The position numbers and the translations under genes were made by a program. A model generated the notes under the pieces. It saw only the letters and a program-made list of their open reading frames with translations, made no database searches and was not told the origin of the DNA. This document shows, in pieces, positions 27,278-34,629 of a stretch of 64,000 nucleotides of DNA. The stretch comes from Palsa-147 sp963771905 (GTDB lineage Bacteria > Acidobacteriota > Terriglobia > Acidiferrales > UBA7541), in assembly GCA_963771905.1 (NCBI GenBank), contig CAVYVI010000014.1:62001-126000 (forward strand), given 5' to 3'. How positions within the stretch are numbered: position 1 is the first letter of the stretch; each line of letters opens with the position of its first letter.

Positions 27278-27703
27278 GGTGGGCGGGATTCGATTAGGCT
27301 GGGTGTCGGGCCGGGGGCTCCAAGCGCGGGTTCGAACTGAAGGCGCCGGGGGAGCCGCGCTGCGTGGGTGGGTTCGATCCGCCGAGGCCGGGCGTCCGGC
27401 GGCGCGGGGGCGGATTCCGGTAGCCGGTGCGGGGGAAGGGGCGCCCGGAGGGCGGAGTCCATCGGCCGGCGGTGAGGGATCGGCGCTGGGTTGGTGGATT
27501 CGATTTTGGCGGCGATAGGCATATAGCACTCACAAATATGATGGCACGGAAATGATGAAATTGAGCAGTAGCGGTGTGTAAGGATTTTGGTACGAGGCGC
27601 GGAACTACGGAGATGGCGTATGGGGCTCGTTTTGCGGCTGGGCGGTTTCGGCTTGGCGCGATTCAGTCGTGAGTCGAGAGCGCAGGAAAATTCAACAACC
27701 GCA

Positions 27704-27722
27704 CCCTCGCCTGCGGCGAGGG
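27704..27722. other. GC-rich hairpin
   Basis: CCCTCGCC (27704-27711) and GGCGAGGG (27715-27722) form a perfect 8-bp stem around TGC; flanking GCA/TGC could extend it past a bulge. It lies downstream of the PD-(D/E)XK-like gene on its 3' side but about 130 bp away and without a T run, so a terminator role is doubtful. Confidence 0.45.
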
Positions 27723-27853
27723 ATGCGGCCCCCGAAAAGGCTGGCGGCATTTGCCTCAGCGGAACGGAAGGGTTGGCCACCCGCCCCGTGAATCAAAGTC
27801 GGTTACTTTGGCTCATCGTTGGCTCGGCCTCCCGCCCAATAAAACGACGCCTC

Positions 27854-29338
27854 TTAGGCTTTCGATCCGGGCGGCTTGTTATCCTTGTCCGCATCAATCA
27901 AGACGATATCCGGGCTGTTCTCGAGGTTAAGGATTTTCAATACTTCACGAACTTTGGCGAGCTCGTCTTCGGACCGATATACGATCACTTTGATCACCCT
28001 GTGAGCGTCACTTGCCTTCTGATAAATCTCGGCTTGGCGTTCAAGATTGCGCTTGAGGTGCGAGCTACTCGCCAGCTTGAATTCCACAAGGGTCTTGTCT
28101 GCGGCTCCACGCGAGACCTTGTAATCGACCGGCCCACGACCGTCATTCACCTCCCGACTCACATCGGACGGTGTGCCCCACCAGATGAGTCTGAACAGTA
28201 TGTGTACATCCTCTTCACGGTGAACTGGCTCGCCGTTTACGTAAAAGATGCGATGGCAACCTTTGTTCTCGATGCAGTCTTTCAGGTACGCGATGCGCTG
28301 GTGAGCCTCCTCGTAAGTTGAGCCGGATATTGCATAAAACCCCAGCATTTGGAGCAGCTCCGCCACCGGTCGGATCTGCTTGATATACAGCATCTCTGAT
28401 TGCTGTACCTTTTGCGCGCTCACTGACGTTGCGCTGTCTCCGTGCTCTTCCTTGTCTCTGATGTAGTGCTCGATGACTGCCGGATAATCCCTCAGCGCAT
28501 CCGCTTGGGCCTGGTTAATCTCTTGCTGCGTCGGATTCTCTCCCAGTCGCTTTCTCAGATAACTGTCCAATTGGGCTCGGAGGCTTTCGTTCGGCAACGC
28601 CGCCACAATCTGATCGAAACGCGCGACCAGCTCGGGCTTGTTTATCCAGATGTTGTCCTTCGTCAGGATGTCGCGTGGCGTAAGTATGACGTAGTCATCG
28701 CCGTAGTACGGGAGGTCGAAGCTTCCTGACTCCCAAGTCTCGGTCTCGTAATTGAAGCTGACCTTCTCAACGGCGAACGTCTTTCGATGCTCAGAGGCGA
28801 TATGCTCCACTGCGAAGGCCTGCGAATAATCGAGAAGGAACTTCTTGATTAGGTTGGTCGTGAAATCACTAACGTGATCACGTCCGACACCTGACCCTAT
28901 CAGGCACAGTTTCTCCAAATGGCTGCCATGGGTTACTTGTTCGTTCCCAAACGAGCTAAAAACCGAATTCAGATTTCGATTTAGCGCGCGAGCAAACTCG
29001 ATACCAAGTCCGCTGCCGCGATTGCCCGTCTTCGAGAAGCCGAGCCAGTTCTGGTGAACTTCCTTGAAGGTGTAGCGGGCCCGTAAAATCCCGTCTTCTT
29101 CGACACCCGCCATCGATTTGTCTCGAAGGAAGCTCAGGTACCGGATGGTTTCGTAGTGTAAGTGTCTGTATTCAGGATTGCGGCTGTTGAACAGCAGAAA
29201 CGGATCAATGAACAGCGGCAGGTCGCTAACTAAGGAGATATTGAAGGCCCCGTAAAGATCAAGTGTGCTTTGAGGGATTTGGAAAAAATCCGAGAAGTAA
29301 ATGTCAACCTTCAACTCCGTCATTGAACTGATTTTCAC
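27854..29338 (-). CDS. Uncharacterised protein with C-terminal PD-(D/E)XK nuclease-like motif
   Basis: The 494-residue product matches no family I can name. Its N-terminal half (PLFIDPFLLFNSRNPEY near residues 41-57) is an unknown alpha/beta domain. The C-terminus carries a PD-(D/E)XK-type signature: a possible E375, then D405 (RGPVDYKVS) and E419-x-K421 (TLVEFKLAS), followed by a helix (LERQAEIYQKA). This fold is typical of restriction, repair and anti-phage nucleases. Its codon use looks less GC-rich than the metabolic genes around it, and repeats flank the locus on both sides, suggesting horizontal acquisition. It follows the membrane-protein gene by about 84 bp on the same strand. Numbering assumes the GTG at 29338; an ATG at 29323 is equally plausible. 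A nuclease activity is inference. Confidence 0.72.
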   Translation of the reverse strand: MKISSMTELKVDIYFSDFFQIPQSTLDLYGAFNISLVSDLPLFIDPFLLFNSRNPEYRHLHYETIRYLSFLRDKSMAGVEEDGILRARYTFKEVHQNWLGFSKTGNRGSGLGIEFARALNRNLNSVFSSFGNEQVTHGSHLEKLCLIGSGVGRDHVSDFTTNLIKKFLLDYSQAFAVEHIASEHRKTFAVEKVSFNYETETWESGSFDLPYYGDDYVILTPRDILTKDNIWINKPELVARFDQIVAALPNESLRAQLDSYLRKRLGENPTQQEINQAQADALRDYPAVIEHYIRDKEEHGDSATSVSAQKVQQSEMLYIKQIRPVAELLQMLGFYAISGSTYEEAHQRIAYLKDCIENKGCHRIFYVNGEPVHREEDVHILFRLIWWGTPSDVSREVNDGRGPVDYKVSRGAADKTLVEFKLASSSHLKRNLERQAEIYQKASDAHRVIKVIVYRSEDELAKVREVLKILNLENSPDIVLIDADKDNKPPGSKA

Positions 29339-29422
29339 ATACGCAGTACGTATCGATCAAGCTCACTTACGATTCGAGACGTGTGTTATTACAGTCGTCC
29401 GCGTCGGGCGCGGCGCCTCTTC

Positions 29423-30073
29423 TTAGCTCTTGGAGGTCAGTTCAATGCCCGGAGCCATCGCTGTCATTTCATCGAAGCTCTTTTCCGAGAATTCGATAAC
29501 GCATCGACAGTTCTTTCCAAAGATACTCTTCGCCGCAAACGTGGCGGCTATCTTGCCGTTCTGAATAATTGGATCCCAGGACCCGCCGCCATAGCACTCG
29601 TACTCAAAGAAAACCATTCCCGTAATCGAGCATCCCGGTTCAGTAAGCGTACTGCCATCGGAGTGGATGCCTTTCTGACCGAGCACAGGGTAGTATTTTT
29701 CGAGCTTTCCGATTGTCGCCTTTGGTTCCGGCATGTTATGAGGTTCTAGGCGGTGTCTCCCTTGCCCTGCGGTTGGGAGATAAAGCCGCGTGGAATCAAG
29801 CTCCGTCTTCCTGAGACCGGTGTTCAGGACTTCAATGTAAGCGACAAAACCATAGTTGCGTGTTGTTTCCCCGTCGTGCTGACGGGCGGGCATCTTGAAC
29901 CACCACTGATAGAAATCGGAGCGTACCGCCCTAACCTCGAGTTTTGGCCGGTCTCGCAGATAGAACTTCAATAGAAACAGACCGTTGACGATAGCGAGAA
30001 CCAGTGCCGCGGCATCGAGTAGCGGTTTGAAATGCACACCTGACAGTTGGAAGCAATGAATCGCGTAGCTCAT
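29423..30073 (-). CDS. Uncharacterised single-pass membrane protein
   Basis: From the ATG at 30073 the product has about 216 residues: one transmembrane helix near the N-terminus (LLDAAALVLAIVNGLFLLKF), then a soluble, beta-rich domain of about 170 residues with no recognised motif. The frame is open to 30244, but AT-rich promoter-like sequence lies between 30074 and 30244 and no ribosome site supports the longer form. It sits upstream of the PD-(D/E)XK-like gene on the same strand and probably forms a two-gene unit with it. Function unknown; a membrane sensor or effector partnered with a nuclease is conceivable but only a guess. Confidence 0.6.
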   Translation of the reverse strand: MSYAIHCFQLSGVHFKPLLDAAALVLAIVNGLFLLKFYLRDRPKLEVRAVRSDFYQWWFKMPARQHDGETTRNYGFVAYIEVLNTGLRKTELDSTRLYLPTAGQGRHRLEPHNMPEPKATIGKLEKYYPVLGQKGIHSDGSTLTEPGCSITGMVFFEYECYGGGSWDPIIQNGKIAATFAAKSIFGKNCRCVIEFSEKSFDEMTAMAPGIELTSKS

Positions 30074-30293
30074 GTCGAATTCGGCACAAGATGACACATG
30101 ATCAAATATCGCGGCGAGTTTATCATACGGAATCGTACTGTAATATTTGGCAATAATTGGAGAAATGCGGTGGTCCGCAACGCCGCATAAAGACGGTTGA
30201 TTCGAAGAATCGCCATAATTTCGGCTGCCACACGCTTCCGCCAAGACATTCGGATTGCGGCTTGAAAACTTCCGGTCTTAGAATGAGGACATT

Positions 30294-30749
30294 ATGCGTA
30301 TCGTAGCTGGATGTTTACTGCTGCTGACTGGCGTTTTGGTTCCCCAGCGGACTTCGACCGAGCTCCGAACGCTTTACGGCCAGCCCGAAATGGAGCGATT
30401 TCTTGCGCGGCCCGGGATCAGCCTGACAGTTGAATATGGATCGGACGGTGTGGCGTGCAAGATGAGGATTGAAGGGGAGCCTCCGAGGGACGCGCGCGGG
30501 ATTTCCACGCTTCTGTCGGTGGACGATGTCACCCAGGTATTGGACGAAGCCGTTCCTCCGGAAACACGGGGCGCCAAGATTGGTTCCCTTGGCGGCTTCC
30601 AGTCCGGCGTCACTTACCAACATGGCGAGAAGTATGAAAATGATTCGATTTTGCGTCTGACTACTGCGTGTAAATTGCCGCGACACGAGTGCGACGTCAG
30701 CGCTTCCGTCACATTCGCGCGAAAGCCCTGCGAGAATCTGAACTCGTAA
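30294..30749 (+). CDS. Hypothetical exported protein
   Basis: The 151-residue product begins with a signal-like hydrophobic stretch (MRIVAGCLLLLTGVLVPQR) and has four further Cys residues. GAGGA lies five bases before the ATG, and the codon third-position pattern looks coding. I recognise no family. It is divergent from the membrane-protein gene and followed by the degenerate repeat region. Confidence 0.55.
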   Translation: MRIVAGCLLLLTGVLVPQRTSTELRTLYGQPEMERFLARPGISLTVEYGSDGVACKMRIEGEPPRDARGISTLLSVDDVTQVLDEAVPPETRGAKIGSLGGFQSGVTYQHGEKYENDSILRLTTACKLPRHECDVSASVTFARKPCENLNS

Positions 30750-30977
30750 GATAGGCGCCTGCGGATTTTTTTCTTTGGCGCTGAAATGCGTACCCTCTTT
30801 TTGTCAAAAAGCAAAGGACTGACGGAATGTCGCTGCGGGGCTGGGCGCTCCGCGACCCTTCGAGGCTCAGGGCAAGCGGCCTTCGGCAGAGAGGTAGCGG
30901 CTGCGCCGCGACTTGCGATGGGAAGGCGTTGGGTCTTCCCGGGAGGCCGTGCGAGACGCGGACGGCGCGAAAGAGGG

Positions 30978-31061
30978 GAGTTAGATTTGAAGGAGCGGAC
31001 GAAACCAAACCAAGAAACCAAAATTCAGAAGAAGGCAAAAGCAAGACCCACGTGTAACACC
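30978..31061. repeat. Degenerate repeat, copy A
   Basis: 84 bp aligning without gaps to 31205-31288. In the last 70 bp there are eight differences, and at all eight copy A has an adenine (seven A/G, one A/C). The beginning (GAGTTAGATTTGAAG) resembles the complement-strand 3' end of the tRNA-Pro gene (GAGTGGATTTGAA). Confidence 0.65.
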
Positions 31062-31204
31062 AACCGTGGTGCACCCACAATCTAGCTGTTGGGTTTGCGT
31101 CCGGGCCACCCGGCTGGGTGAAGGGGCGAGGGGCATCCGGCTTCGGACTGTGGGATGGTGCGGATCCAGGTCCGTGGGCCGAAAAGCCTCACCTCTGAAG
31201 AGGT

Positions 31205-31288
31205 GAGCTACATTGGAGGGAGCGGGCGAGACCAAGCCAAGAGGCCGAAATTCAGAAGCAGGCAAAAGCGAGACCCACGTGTAACACC
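31205..31288. repeat. Degenerate repeat, copy B
   Basis: The partner of copy A (30978-31061), 227 bp away and about 86% identical over 84 bp. Both end in GACCCACGTGTAACACC. Confidence 0.65.
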
Positions 31289-31315
31289 GACACGCGGGGC
31301 ACCCGGCAACAAACC

Positions 31316-31410
31316 AAATTTAGAAGCGGGCAAAAGCAAGCACCCGGCAACAAACCAAAATTTAGAAGCAGGCAAAAGCAAGACCTAGGTGTAGCACCGA
31401 CAGTCGCGGG
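31316..31410. repeat. Degenerate repeat, shortened tandem copies C and D
   Basis: Two shorter units sharing TTTAGAAGC(A/G)GGCAAAAGCAAG. The first ends in CACCCGGCAACAAACC, which also closes the stretch after copy B. The second continues into GGTGTAGCACCGAC, parallel to copies A and B. Confidence 0.6.
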
Positions 31411-31455
31411 ACACGCGCGATCTACCTCCTCGGTTGACGGCTGGGCGACCTGCCG

Positions 31456-31584
31456 GACATGAGACAAGGACGCTTGGTTTCGGAGCAAGCGCTCTTCGGA
31501 TTTTCGCGTGATGTAACGGGCTGAATCGCAAAAAAGAGTGGTCGGGGCGAGTGGATTTGAAGCACCGACCTGCTGGTCCCCAAC
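31456..31584. repeat. Direct repeat containing a partial tRNA-Pro 3' end (left copy)
   Basis: This 129-bp stretch aligns to 34305-34433 with roughly 80% identity and two single-base gaps; 34 bp are identical (31528-31561 and 34377-34410). The identical core covers the T-arm, acceptor 3' strand and CCA of the tRNA-Pro gene. The anticodon stem is already altered here and the tRNA 5' half is missing. This is what an old integration into a tRNA 3' end leaves behind. Confidence 0.8.
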
Positions 31585-31992
31585 TATGAAGCTCAATTCT
31601 ATAAGCGCCTCATCTGGCGTCGCTTATGGGACAGGAAGCGTTATTTCCCCTCTCTGAGTCGTACCTAACTTGTACTTGATCGATTTAGAGCCGAGAGCGA
31701 AGGGCTGTTGTAGTGTGGAAGCAGAATTCCGCCGCAGTTTTTCGCTGGCCTACGACGTCCCGAGTGGTGGATTCGTCCAGCGATTCTCGGAACGCCCGAT
31801 GTGGGTCGCGACCGCGATGATAGCTTCCGAATTGCCGACAATTCGGGAGTCACTGACGGTAAGCGCGTTTGCCGGTGCTAAGCCGACCGACTGGCTGATA
31901 ACTCCGGGGGTTGCCCATCACTTGGGACAAACCGATTTTGAGCGGCACGCAGGAGAGGAAGAAGGGTGGGGGAAAGATTGGAAAAAAAGAGC

Positions 31993-32020
31993 TTGACATA
32001 TTCCTATATAGGAATATATT
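31993..32020 (+). promoter_or_regulatory. ArsR-operon promoter with embedded perfect palindrome
   Basis: -35 TTGACA (31993-31998) and -10 TATATT (32015-32020) are 16 bp apart. The perfect 20-bp palindrome ATATTCCTATATAGGAATAT (31998-32017) fills the spacer, the usual position for ArsR/SmtB autorepression. The start codon at 32027 lies where transcription should begin, so the mRNA may be leaderless. Confidence 0.8.
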
Positions 32021-32026
32021 GAGAGC

Positions 32027-32362
32027 ATGGCAAGGGCGGCGACAACCTCGGACGCGTTCAATGCGGTGGCGGAACCGCGGCGGCGGGACATCCTGAACTA
32101 TCTAGCGATGCGGGAGAGGTCCGTCACCGAGATTGTGGACGCAATGGAGATGGAGCAGCCGTCGGTTTCGAAGCACCTGAAAGTCTTGAAGGGTGTTGGC
32201 CTGGTGGAGGTGCGGAGGGAGGGCCGGCATATGCTTTACAAGGTGAATGCTGTGGCGATCCGGCCGTTGCACGAATGGACAAGCATGTTCGAGCGGCTGT
32301 GGAAAAACCAGTTGCTGCGAATCAAGGAACGGGCTGAGGCCAATGCTGCACCGAAACAATAA
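32027..32362 (+). CDS. ArsR-family winged-helix repressor
   Basis: A 111-residue winged-helix protein. DAFNAVAEPRRRDILNYL is the typical start of the SRPBCC-associated ArsR subgroup, and MEQPSVSKHLKVLKGVGLVEV is the recognition helix. No metal-binding Cys cluster is present, so it does not look like an arsenic sensor. It is the first gene of a four-gene unit (ArsR, SRPBCC, 48-residue CxxC protein, DUF899). A perfect palindrome within its promoter indicates autorepression. No Shine-Dalgarno site precedes the ATG, consistent with a leaderless start. The operon lies inside the segment bounded by tRNA-Pro direct repeats. Confidence 0.92.
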   Translation: MARAATTSDAFNAVAEPRRRDILNYLAMRERSVTEIVDAMEMEQPSVSKHLKVLKGVGLVEVRREGRHMLYKVNAVAIRPLHEWTSMFERLWKNQLLRIKERAEANAAPKQ

Positions 32363-32392
32363 TCTTGTGGAATCTCAAACGAGGAGGAAATC

Positions 32393-32848
32393 GTGAGTTC
32401 ACCTGCACTATCGCTGGAAGCGACAACCATCCATATAGAGGAGGAGATCAAAGTGCGCGCGTCGATCGAGGTGACGTTTGCCGCGCTGCTGGATCAGCTT
32501 GGACCGTACAACGAGACTCAGGTAGACAAGCCAATGCCGATGAAGCTGGAGGCGTGGCCGGGCGGCAGATGGTATCGCGACCTGGGAGACAACAACGGCC
32601 ATTACTGGGGAACGGTGCAGGCGATCAAGAAGCCTACGCTGCTGGAAATCTGCGGGCCACTGTTCATGTCCAATCCGGTGATCACGAATCTGCAATACCG
32701 GCTGAAGGAATCGGGCGGCGTGACGGTCATTACATTTCGGCATCAGTCGTTTGGTCTGGTGCTGGAGGAGTACAGAAACGTAAAGAATGGCTGGGCACAC
32801 TTGCACGAGCTTGTGCGGCAGCGAGCGGAAGCGCCGCGGCCCCACTGA
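32393..32848 (+). CDS. SRPBCC (AHSA1-like) domain protein
   Basis: A 151-residue single-domain START/Bet v1-like fold protein. IKVRASIEVTFAALLDQLG is the first strand-helix, and LEAWPGGRWYRDLGDNNGHYWGTV is the family's Gly-rich beta-hairpin. Such proteins bind hydrophobic ligands and often pair with ArsR-type repressors, but their substrates are mostly unknown. A GAGGAGG site precedes the GTG start. It follows the ArsR gene by 30 bp, within one operon. Confidence 0.87.
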   Translation: MSSPALSLEATTIHIEEEIKVRASIEVTFAALLDQLGPYNETQVDKPMPMKLEAWPGGRWYRDLGDNNGHYWGTVQAIKKPTLLEICGPLFMSNPVITNLQYRLKESGGVTVITFRHQSFGLVLEEYRNVKNGWAHLHELVRQRAEAPRPH

Positions 32849-32882
32849 GACGCGGACGACATAGAAGTTCAGGGAGGGAAAT

Positions 32883-33029
32883 ATGTGCCCAGCATGCATC
32901 GCGAGCGCAGCAGTGATGGCCGCCGGAGCGGGATCTACGGGAGGAATTCTGGCGGTGTACGTCGGCAAGTTCAGAAAATTTTTCAAAGCGAATGGTCTCG
33001 GCCGGCTTCAGAAAATCAAGGAGAGATAA
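32883..33029 (+). CDS. Small 48-residue CxxC protein
   Basis: The ATG at 32883, behind GGGAGG, opens a 48-codon frame. The protein starts MCPACIASAAVMAAGAGSTG, then a short hydrophobic stretch (GILAVYVGKF), then a basic tail (KANGLGRLQKIKER). The CPAC pair at residues 2-5 could bind metal or be redox-active, and the Ala/Gly-rich segment could form a membrane helix. Its stop is one base from the DUF899 start, so translation is coupled. I recall similar short CPxC proteins next to SRPBCC/ArsR genes, but cannot verify this here. Function unknown. Confidence 0.75.
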   Translation: MCPACIASAAVMAAGAGSTGGILAVYVGKFRKFFKANGLGRLQKIKER

Positions 33030-33030
33030 A

Positions 33031-33816
33031 ATGGGAACAAGCAACGAGAAAGACATGGCGCAACGGAAAGAGCATAGGGCTATGAAGACACCACCGATCG
33101 TCTCGGCGCAGGAGTGGGAGGCGGCGCGCCAGCAGCTCCTGGTAAAGGAGAAGGCTTTGACGCGTTCCCGTGACGCGCTGGCCGCGGAGCGCCGGCGGAT
33201 GCCATGGCTGGCCGTGGAGAAGAAGTATGAGTTCGAGGGGCCTAAGGGGAAGGCGAGCCTGCTCGAGTTGTTCGAGGGCCGCCCTCAATTGATCGTGTAC
33301 CGCGCATTCTTCGAGCCCGGCGTCTTCGGCTGGCCCGAGCATGCCTGCCGCGGCTGCTCCCTCGGCGCCGACCAGGTCGCGCACCTCGCGCATCTGAACG
33401 CCCGCGACACTACTCTCGCGTTCGCCTCGCGTGCGCCGCAGGCTGACATCGAGCGCTTGAAGACACGAATGGACTGGAAGATGCCGTGGTACACCATCAC
33501 GGACAGTTTCGACACCGACTTCGGCGTGAACGAATGGCACGGCACGAACGTGTTCTTCCGCGACGGCGAGCGAGTGTTTCGCACCTACTTCATCAACAAC
33601 CGCGGGGACGAGGCGATGGGGAGCACCTGGAGCTACCTTGACGTAACTCCGCTAGGACGCCAGGAGGAGTGGGAGGACTCGCCCGAGGGCTACCCCCAGA
33701 CTGCACCGTATAAGTGGTGGAACTGGCACGACGAATACGCCGCCAACGCCTCGGTCGACCCCAGATGGAACAAAGTAGTGGAGAACGCAAAGGTGACGTT
33801 GAACCTCAACGGCTAG
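33031..33816 (+). CDS. DUF899 (thioredoxin-like) family protein
   Basis: About 261 residues with the DUF899 pattern: EWEAARQQLLVKEKALTRSRD near the N-terminus, LLELFEGRPQLIVYRAFF, a CRGC pair, HLNARDTTLAFASRAP and DFGVNEWHGTNVFFRDG, and a C-terminal WWNWHDEY. The fold is thioredoxin-like; the role is unknown and a redox function is inferred. The ATG at 33031 with AAGGAGA upstream is preferred over an in-frame GTG at 32992 that would overlap the small gene. It is the last gene of the ArsR operon. Confidence 0.88.
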   Translation: MGTSNEKDMAQRKEHRAMKTPPIVSAQEWEAARQQLLVKEKALTRSRDALAAERRRMPWLAVEKKYEFEGPKGKASLLELFEGRPQLIVYRAFFEPGVFGWPEHACRGCSLGADQVAHLAHLNARDTTLAFASRAPQADIERLKTRMDWKMPWYTITDSFDTDFGVNEWHGTNVFFRDGERVFRTYFINNRGDEAMGSTWSYLDVTPLGRQEEWEDSPEGYPQTAPYKWWNWHDEYAANASVDPRWNKVVENAKVTLNLNG

Positions 33817-34387
33817 CATGGTGGCGAATGCGATTGCTCACGTCGGAGGCGTGCTGATGGAGGAGACCCTGGTTCCGTTGGTGAGCAGGGTAGGCGTCTG
33901 GACGAGTGGTCGGCTAACCGGAAGGTATTCGGCTTCCACCGTGCGGATTAGTGCTGTGAAGTCGGCTTGTGAAACGTGATTGGGCGATTGGGCGATTCGC
34001 GATCTCAATTGCCGGATTAAGGGGTAGTCGGAAGCAATCCACTTGGATTAGCCCGCGTTATACGGAGAAGCGCGCCTTCCTTCGCACGAAATCGGTACGA
34101 TAGACATTTTCTCTGATGATTGTCCGCGATCAGCGTAGCAGCAGGATCGCATCTTGACAGGGCGCAGAACTTGAACCCAATTTTGGTTTTTCTCCACAAA
34201 GGGCCGATCCTGTAGCTAATTTCCCGAGAATCGGATTCCCAGTAAAGCGAACCTCGTATCGCAAGGCAATGAATTCAAAGAACAAAGAGCGCTCGCGTCC
34301 AGCGGATATGGGACAAGAACGCGTGGTTTTTTGACCAGACGCTCTTCTGAGTTTCGCGTGAGGTAACCGGCCGATTGCAAAAAAGAG
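33817..34387. other. Intergenic region between the DUF899 operon and tRNA-Pro
   Basis: About 570 bp without a convincing gene. It contains a short tandem GATTGGGC duplication near 33977-33993 and, from 34305, the right copy of the tRNA-Pro direct repeat. No integrase or transposase remnant could be recognised. Confidence 0.5.
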
Positions 34388-34433
34388 TGGTCGGGGCGAG
34401 TGGATTTGAACCACCGACCTCCTGGTCCCGAAC
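34305..34433. repeat. Direct repeat at the tRNA-Pro 3' end (right copy)
   Basis: The intact-side copy of the repeat at 31456-31584, about 2.85 kb away. It runs from the sequence downstream of the tRNA through its acceptor 3' strand, T-arm, variable loop and into the anticodon loop. Together the two copies bracket the ArsR-SRPBCC-DUF899 operon like att sites. Confidence 0.8.
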
Positions 34434-34465
34434 CAGGCGCTCTAGCCAGGCTGAGCCACGCCCCG
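34388..34465 (-). tRNA. tRNA-Pro (anticodon CGG), CCA encoded
   Basis: The minus strand folds as a full cloverleaf: 7-bp acceptor CGGGGCG/CGCCCCG, D-arm GCTCAGCCTGGCTAGAGC, anticodon stem CCTGG/CCAGG with loop TTCGGGA (anticodon CGG), T-arm GGTGG-TTCAAAT-CCACT, discriminator A and encoded CCA. All invariant positions look intact. Its 3' half is duplicated at about 31539-31584. A T6 run lies a few bases beyond the 3' end. Confidence 0.96.
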
Positions 34466-34629
34466 AGTGAAAGTGCGTTCCCACATTGTAGCAATTCTGC
34501 GGCTTCGGTGTGGCGAAGATTTTTCGCTGTCTCGAGATCACGCCGCCGATCTCGATTGCCTCATCGCGGTGCCGGAAATGGCGCGTCGCTTGAGGCGTTC
34601 GTGCGCGGCCAACATCAGCACGTCTCACT

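Larger units (their letters stand above)
26752..27853. other. Non-coding, repeat-bearing region
   Basis: About 1.1 kb without a convincing gene. It contains two 91-bp direct repeats (separate entries), a GC-rich stretch at about 27290-27480, and a hairpin at 27704-27722. A long minus-strand open frame crosses it and antisense-overlaps the cytochrome gene, but its Arg/Pro-rich translation shows no domain and is rejected. Confidence 0.6.
30750..32026. other. Accessory region with degenerate repeats and a tRNA-Pro 3'-end copy
   Basis: About 1.28 kb without a convincing gene. It holds a family of related repeats (30978-31061, 31205-31288, 31316-31410), a 129-bp copy of the tRNA-Pro 3' region (31456-31584) and the ArsR promoter at its end. 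The open frame 31670-31996 has no domain or ribosome site and is not called. Confidence 0.6.

Noticed and set aside
26182..27780. A 532-codon open frame on the minus strand across the repeat region and part of the cytochrome gene
   Set aside because: The translation is Arg/Pro-rich, repeats a peptide because of the 91-bp DNA repeats, overlaps a well-supported gene in antisense and has no domain or ribosome site.
30797..30811. The palindrome CTTTTTGTCAAAAAG after the hypothetical gene at 30294-30749
   Set aside because: A one-base loop cannot form a terminator hairpin and there is no adjacent gene to regulate, so no role can be supported.
30978..31410. Repeat array considered as a CRISPR or a diversity-generating retroelement template
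   Set aside because: The units are unequal in length, spacing is irregular, there is no cas gene, and no reverse transcriptase or variable target gene is present.
31670..31996. A 108-codon plus-strand frame before the ArsR gene
   Set aside because: It ends inside the ArsR promoter, has no ribosome site or domain, and lies in repeat-derived sequence.
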